Origin: S010-17 sp036478895
GTDB taxonomy: Bacteria > Bacteroidota > Bacteroidia > Flavobacteriales > Flavobacteriaceae
DNA length: 16,801 nt
Reading direction: 5' to 3'
NCBI GenBank assembly: GCA_036478895.1
Contig: JAZGEV010000076.1
Coordinates: forward strand, 1-16,801
The notes beneath the pieces are model-generated. The model was not told the DNA's origin. It searched no databases and was given only the letters and a program-made list of their open reading frames with translations. Made by a program: the position numbers and the translations under genes. Position 1 is the stretch's first letter; each line of letters begins with the position of its first letter. This document shows positions 14,349 to 16,801 of the stretch, one piece after another.

Positions 14349-15704
14349 ATGTCCGATTCTAATTTATATTCCGATTTTAATCCTGTTTCTGCAAAACAAT
14401 GGAAGCAGAAAATCCAAATGGATTTAAAAGGAGCCGATTATAATGCCGTTTTAATGACTTCTACCAATGAAGGCATTGTAATTAAACCTTTTTATCATCA
14501 GGAAACGTATAAAAAGTTAGACATTCCAGGTGCTAAAACGGAAACTAAAATTTGCCAAACTGTTTTTATTGCTGATGAGAAAAAAGCCAATGGTATTGCA
14601 AAAGAAGCTTTTTCTAAAGGTGCCAATATTGTGCGTTTTATTGCTGATAAAGCATTTGATTATAAGAAATTATTCAATGGATTGGAAGCGCAAGAAATGC
14701 GCCTTGTTTTTCATTTTTTAAATGAAGAATTTATTACTGAAATAATAAATTTTACGACTAGTTTTAAGCTTGTTTTGCAAATTGACAGTATTGATCAATT
14801 TGTTAGAGATGGAAATTGGTTTGATAATCAATTATCTGATTTTAAGATAATTAAAACTATCCAATTAAAGAATAAGAATAGGGCAATTACTAGTTTAAAC
14901 ACGCAAATTTATCAAAATTCGGGTGCTAATAATGTACAACAAGTTGCCTATGCATTGGCACATGTAAATGAATATTTTAATGCAGGTTTAATTGCTGATA
15001 AATCGGAATTGCAAGTTACGTTTTCTGTAGGAAGTCATTACTTTTTTGAGATTTCAAAAATTAGAGCATTCCGCTATTTGTTTAAAAAATTAGCCCAAGA
15101 ATATAAATTAGATGTAACGCCAATTATTTGTGCAGAACCAACGTTTCGGAATAAAACAATTTACGATTATAATGTAAATCTTTTGCGAACCACAACCGAA
15201 TGTATGAGTGCCATTATTGGAGGAGCAGATATCGTAAATAATAATCCGTATGATAGTATTTACCATAGATCAAATGAATTTGGTACGCGAATATCTAGAA
15301 ATCAATTATTGATTTTAAAAGAAGAGAGTTATTTTACAAATAAAGCAAATATCACAAAGGGTTCGTATTATATAGAGCAATTAACCTTTGAAATAGCTGA
15401 TAAAGCCTTGAAACTGTTTAAAGACATCGAAAAAAGTGCTGGCTTTATTGAGCAGCTTAAAAAAGGCACGATTCAACGCAAAATAGAAGAATCGGCCGCT
15501 AAAGAACAAGCTCAATTTAATGAAGGATCGTTGGTGTTATTGGGAACAAATAAATACCCAAATGAAAATGATGCTATGAAAAATGACATGGAACTGTATC
15601 CGTTTATAAAAACAAAAACCCGTCAGACAATTATTAAACCTATTATCCCAAAACGTTTGGCAGAACAAATGGAGCAAGAACGCTTGAAAAATGAAAAGGT
15701 GTAA
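14349..15704 (+). CDS. mutA: Methylmalonyl-CoA mutase small (beta) subunit
   Basis: The 451-residue protein matches the small subunit of heterodimeric methylmalonyl-CoA mutase, which with MutB and adenosylcobalamin interconverts methylmalonyl-CoA and succinyl-CoA. The N-terminus (SAKQWKQKIQMDLKGADYNA, about 14-33; then IVIKPFYHQE) and the barrel strands with VSVGSHYFFEISKIRAFRYL-like sequence (here near 228-247) are family-typical. So are TTTECMSAIIGGADIVNNNPYD (about 279-300), and RISRNQLLILKEESYF followed by KGSYYIEQLT near 335-345. There is no C-terminal cobalamin-binding DxHxxG domain, as expected for the non-catalytic subunit; it is shorter than the roughly 640-residue actinobacterial MutA. 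The lysine-rich tail ends at 15704. It follows ettA by 11 bases. The large subunit MutB normally follows MutA, but here a repeat cluster and a convergent gene follow instead. Confidence 0.9.
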   Translation: MSDSNLYSDFNPVSAKQWKQKIQMDLKGADYNAVLMTSTNEGIVIKPFYHQETYKKLDIPGAKTETKICQTVFIADEKKANGIAKEAFSKGANIVRFIADKAFDYKKLFNGLEAQEMRLVFHFLNEEFITEIINFTTSFKLVLQIDSIDQFVRDGNWFDNQLSDFKIIKTIQLKNKNRAITSLNTQIYQNSGANNVQQVAYALAHVNEYFNAGLIADKSELQVTFSVGSHYFFEISKIRAFRYLFKKLAQEYKLDVTPIICAEPTFRNKTIYDYNVNLLRTTTECMSAIIGGADIVNNNPYDSIYHRSNEFGTRISRNQLLILKEESYFTNKANITKGSYYIEQLTFEIADKALKLFKDIEKSAGFIEQLKKGTIQRKIEESAAKEQAQFNEGSLVLLGTNKYPNENDAMKNDMELYPFIKTKTRQTIIKPIIPKRLAEQMEQERLKNEKV

Positions 15705-15732
15705 GTTAACCAGTCAACGTTACTCAAAATAA

Positions 15733-15755
15733 CATCACTATGAATTCATTTCCAG
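15733..15755. repeat. REP-like repeat, direct copy before the inverted pair
   Basis: It matches the reverse complement of 15834-15856 at 16 of 23 positions and shares the exact 11-mer GAATTCATTTC (15742-15752). It lies in tandem with the arm at 15758-15785. Confidence 0.5.
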
Positions 15756-15757
15756 TA

Positions 15758-15856
15758 CGTCACACTAAATTCATTTCAGAGTCTGCTCTAGCTAGCAAAA
15801 TTATAAAAAAGCATTGTTGTAACGATAACAGATTCCGAAATGAATTCGGAATGACG
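15758..15856. repeat. Large inverted repeat (REP-like), probable bidirectional terminator
   Basis: Arm 15758-15785 and arm 15829-15856 are 28 bases each and match as inverted copies at 22 of 28 positions; several of the mismatches are transitions that would give G-U pairs in RNA. The right arm ends one base before the stop codon of the minus-strand aminotransferase and the left arm lies about 50 bases after mutA, so the hairpin can close both convergent transcripts. The arms open with CGTCA, as do the copies after purL, so they are one family. Confidence 0.7.
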
Positions 15857-15857
15857 G

Positions 15858-16801
15858 TTAAAAACAAGTCTTAACAGCATCAACAACACGATTAATCTCT
15901 TCCAAAGTCATATTAGAACCACTTGGTAAGCACAAACCACGTTCAAATAAATCTTCCGATACGCCATTGGTATAAGCAGGATATTTTTCAAAAATAGGTT
16001 GTAGATGCATCGGTTTCCATAACGGACGCGCTTCAATATTATCATTTTCTAACGCTAAACGTATATGCTCTCTAGTTTCGTAAGAATCGAGTAGGATAGT
16101 GGTTAGCCAACGATTTGAATAGAAGCCATCTGGTTCATCGGTAAAGGTAATGCCTTTTATAGTTGCTAATTCCTTTTTATAAAACTCATAATTTGCTCTT
16201 CGTGCTTTTACTCTATCGTCTAAAACTTCCAATTGTCCACGACCAATACCAGCAACAATATTACTCATACGGTAATTGTAACCAATTTCACTATGCTGAT
16301 AATGTGGTGCATTATCACGTGCTTGTGTCGCTAAAAATGTGGCTTTTTTGGTATGTTCTTCTTTGTTGGATACTAATGCGCCACCACCAGAAGTCGTGAT
16401 TATTTTATTGCCGTTGAAGGAATAGATGCCAATTTCGGTCATACTTCCCATCATTTTTCCGTTGTAGATTGAGCCAATGGCTTCGGCGGCATCTTCAAGA
16501 ATAGGGATATTGTATTTCTCTGAAATGGCTATAATATCATCCATTTTACTTGGCATTCCGTAAAGATGTACAACGATTATAACTTTTGGTGTTTTTCCTT
16601 TAGAGATTCTATCTCTAATTGCTTCTTCTAAAGAAATAGGGCACATATTAAAGGTGTCTCGTTCAGAATCTACCAAAATAGGAATTGCTTTTAAATAGCA
16701 AATTGGATTTACCGATGCAGAGAATGTAAAAGAGGAACAAATTACTTCATCGTCTTGCTTGACATTTAATAATATCAATCCCAAATGAATTGCTGCTGTT
16801 C
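15858..16801 (-). CDS. DegT/DnrJ/EryC1/StrS family PLP-dependent sugar aminotransferase, 5' end outside window
   Basis: The frame is open to the right edge; the last codons read TAAIHLGLILL, the family's conserved N-terminal helix (usually SGTAAIHLAL), so the true start lies beyond the window and a TTG at 16784 is not the start. It ends TAA at 15858-15860. Counting from the Leu codon at 16784, the PLP-binding features are the Asp in EDAAEA (about 97-102) and the Schiff-base Lys in SFNGNKIITTSGGG (K127). The VVHLYGMP, FLATQARD and HYQHSEIGYNYRMSNIVAGIGRGQLEVL blocks are typical of this family and resemble enzymes that aminate UDP-4-keto-sugars in bacillosamine/N-glycan or exopolysaccharide synthesis (PglE/EpsN type). 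The substrate cannot be fixed from sequence. It likely belongs to a polysaccharide cluster starting outside the right edge. Confidence 0.93.
   Translation of the reverse strand, partial: TAAIHLGLILLNVKQDDEVICSSFTFSASVNPICYLKAIPILVDSERDTFNMCPISLEEAIRDRISKGKTPKVIIVVHLYGMPSKMDDIIAISEKYNIPILEDAAEAIGSIYNGKMMGSMTEIGIYSFNGNKIITTSGGGALVSNKEEHTKKATFLATQARDNAPHYQHSEIGYNYRMSNIVAGIGRGQLEVLDDRVKARRANYEFYKKELATIKGITFTDEPDGFYSNRWLTTILLDSYETREHIRLALENDNIEARPLWKPMHLQPIFEKYPAYTNGVSEDLFERGLCLPSGSNMTLEEINRVVDAVKTCF

Noticed and set aside
10357..15704. A propionate/methylmalonyl operon joining the carboxylase and mutA
   Set aside because: The genes are on opposite strands with two small ORFs, a terminator and ettA between them, and the carboxylase resembles methylcrotonoyl-CoA carboxylase more than propionyl-CoA carboxylase.
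16784..16801. TTG at 16784 as the aminotransferase start
   Set aside because: The frame stays open to the window edge and upstream codons encode the conserved TAAIHLG helix, so the gene simply continues outside.
1..16801. CRISPR array, tRNA, rRNA, transposase or defence island
   Set aside because: I saw no regularly spaced identical repeats, no cloverleaf-like segment that I could support, and no protein of these classes on either strand.

Overview
The window is ordinary chromosomal DNA from a member of the Bacteroidota, most likely a marine-type Flavobacteriaceae. Evidence for this: the base composition is strongly AT-rich; three genes carry an exact copy of the Bacteroidota -7 promoter element TAnnTTTG 16-18 bases before their start codon; PurL is the single-chain large form; YebC begins MGRAFEFRKARK rather than with the usual MAGHSKW-type N-terminus; and the protein set (MutA, EttA, a biotin-dependent carboxyl transferase, a UbiB kinase) is typical of that family. 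This assignment is inferred from the sequence, not from a database search.

Layout. A UbiB/AarF-family kinase-like gene (minus strand, running off the left edge) is divergent from purL (plus strand). After purL come a short palindromic repeat cluster and a LexA-like self-cleaving repressor with its own promoter. A 490-bp gene-free stretch full of repeated motifs follows, then a minus-strand block: a membrane protein with a C-terminal SRPBCC domain, a YebC-family protein and a small exported basic protein. Directly upstream of the last gene is a decayed second copy of it, at 9133-9536, broken by frameshifts and stop codons. A small exported protein with a degenerate von Willebrand A fold (plus) converges on an acyl-CoA carboxylase beta subunit (minus), with a bidirectional terminator between them. 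Two very small plus-strand ORFs with a terminator precede the pair ettA-mutA, which are 11 bases apart and probably co-transcribed. At the right edge a DegT/DnrJ/EryC1/StrS aminotransferase (minus, 5' end outside) converges on mutA across an inverted-repeat cluster of the same kind as the one after purL.

How the genes relate. This is mostly a collection of independent housekeeping genes: purine synthesis, quinone-related kinase, translation factors EttA and YebC, and acyl-CoA metabolism by the carboxyl transferase and MutA. MutA and the carboxylase act in neighbouring branched-chain amino acid/propionate routes but lie on opposite strands and are not an operon. I see no CRISPR array, tRNA, rRNA, integrase, transposase or recognisable defence system. 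The most informative non-routine signals are the decayed tandem paralogue at 9133-9536, the repeat-rich region at 6191-6682 next to a gene bounded by an 11-bp inverted repeat, the two related palindromic repeat clusters at 5.3 and 15.8 kb, and the corrected start of the LexA-like repressor.
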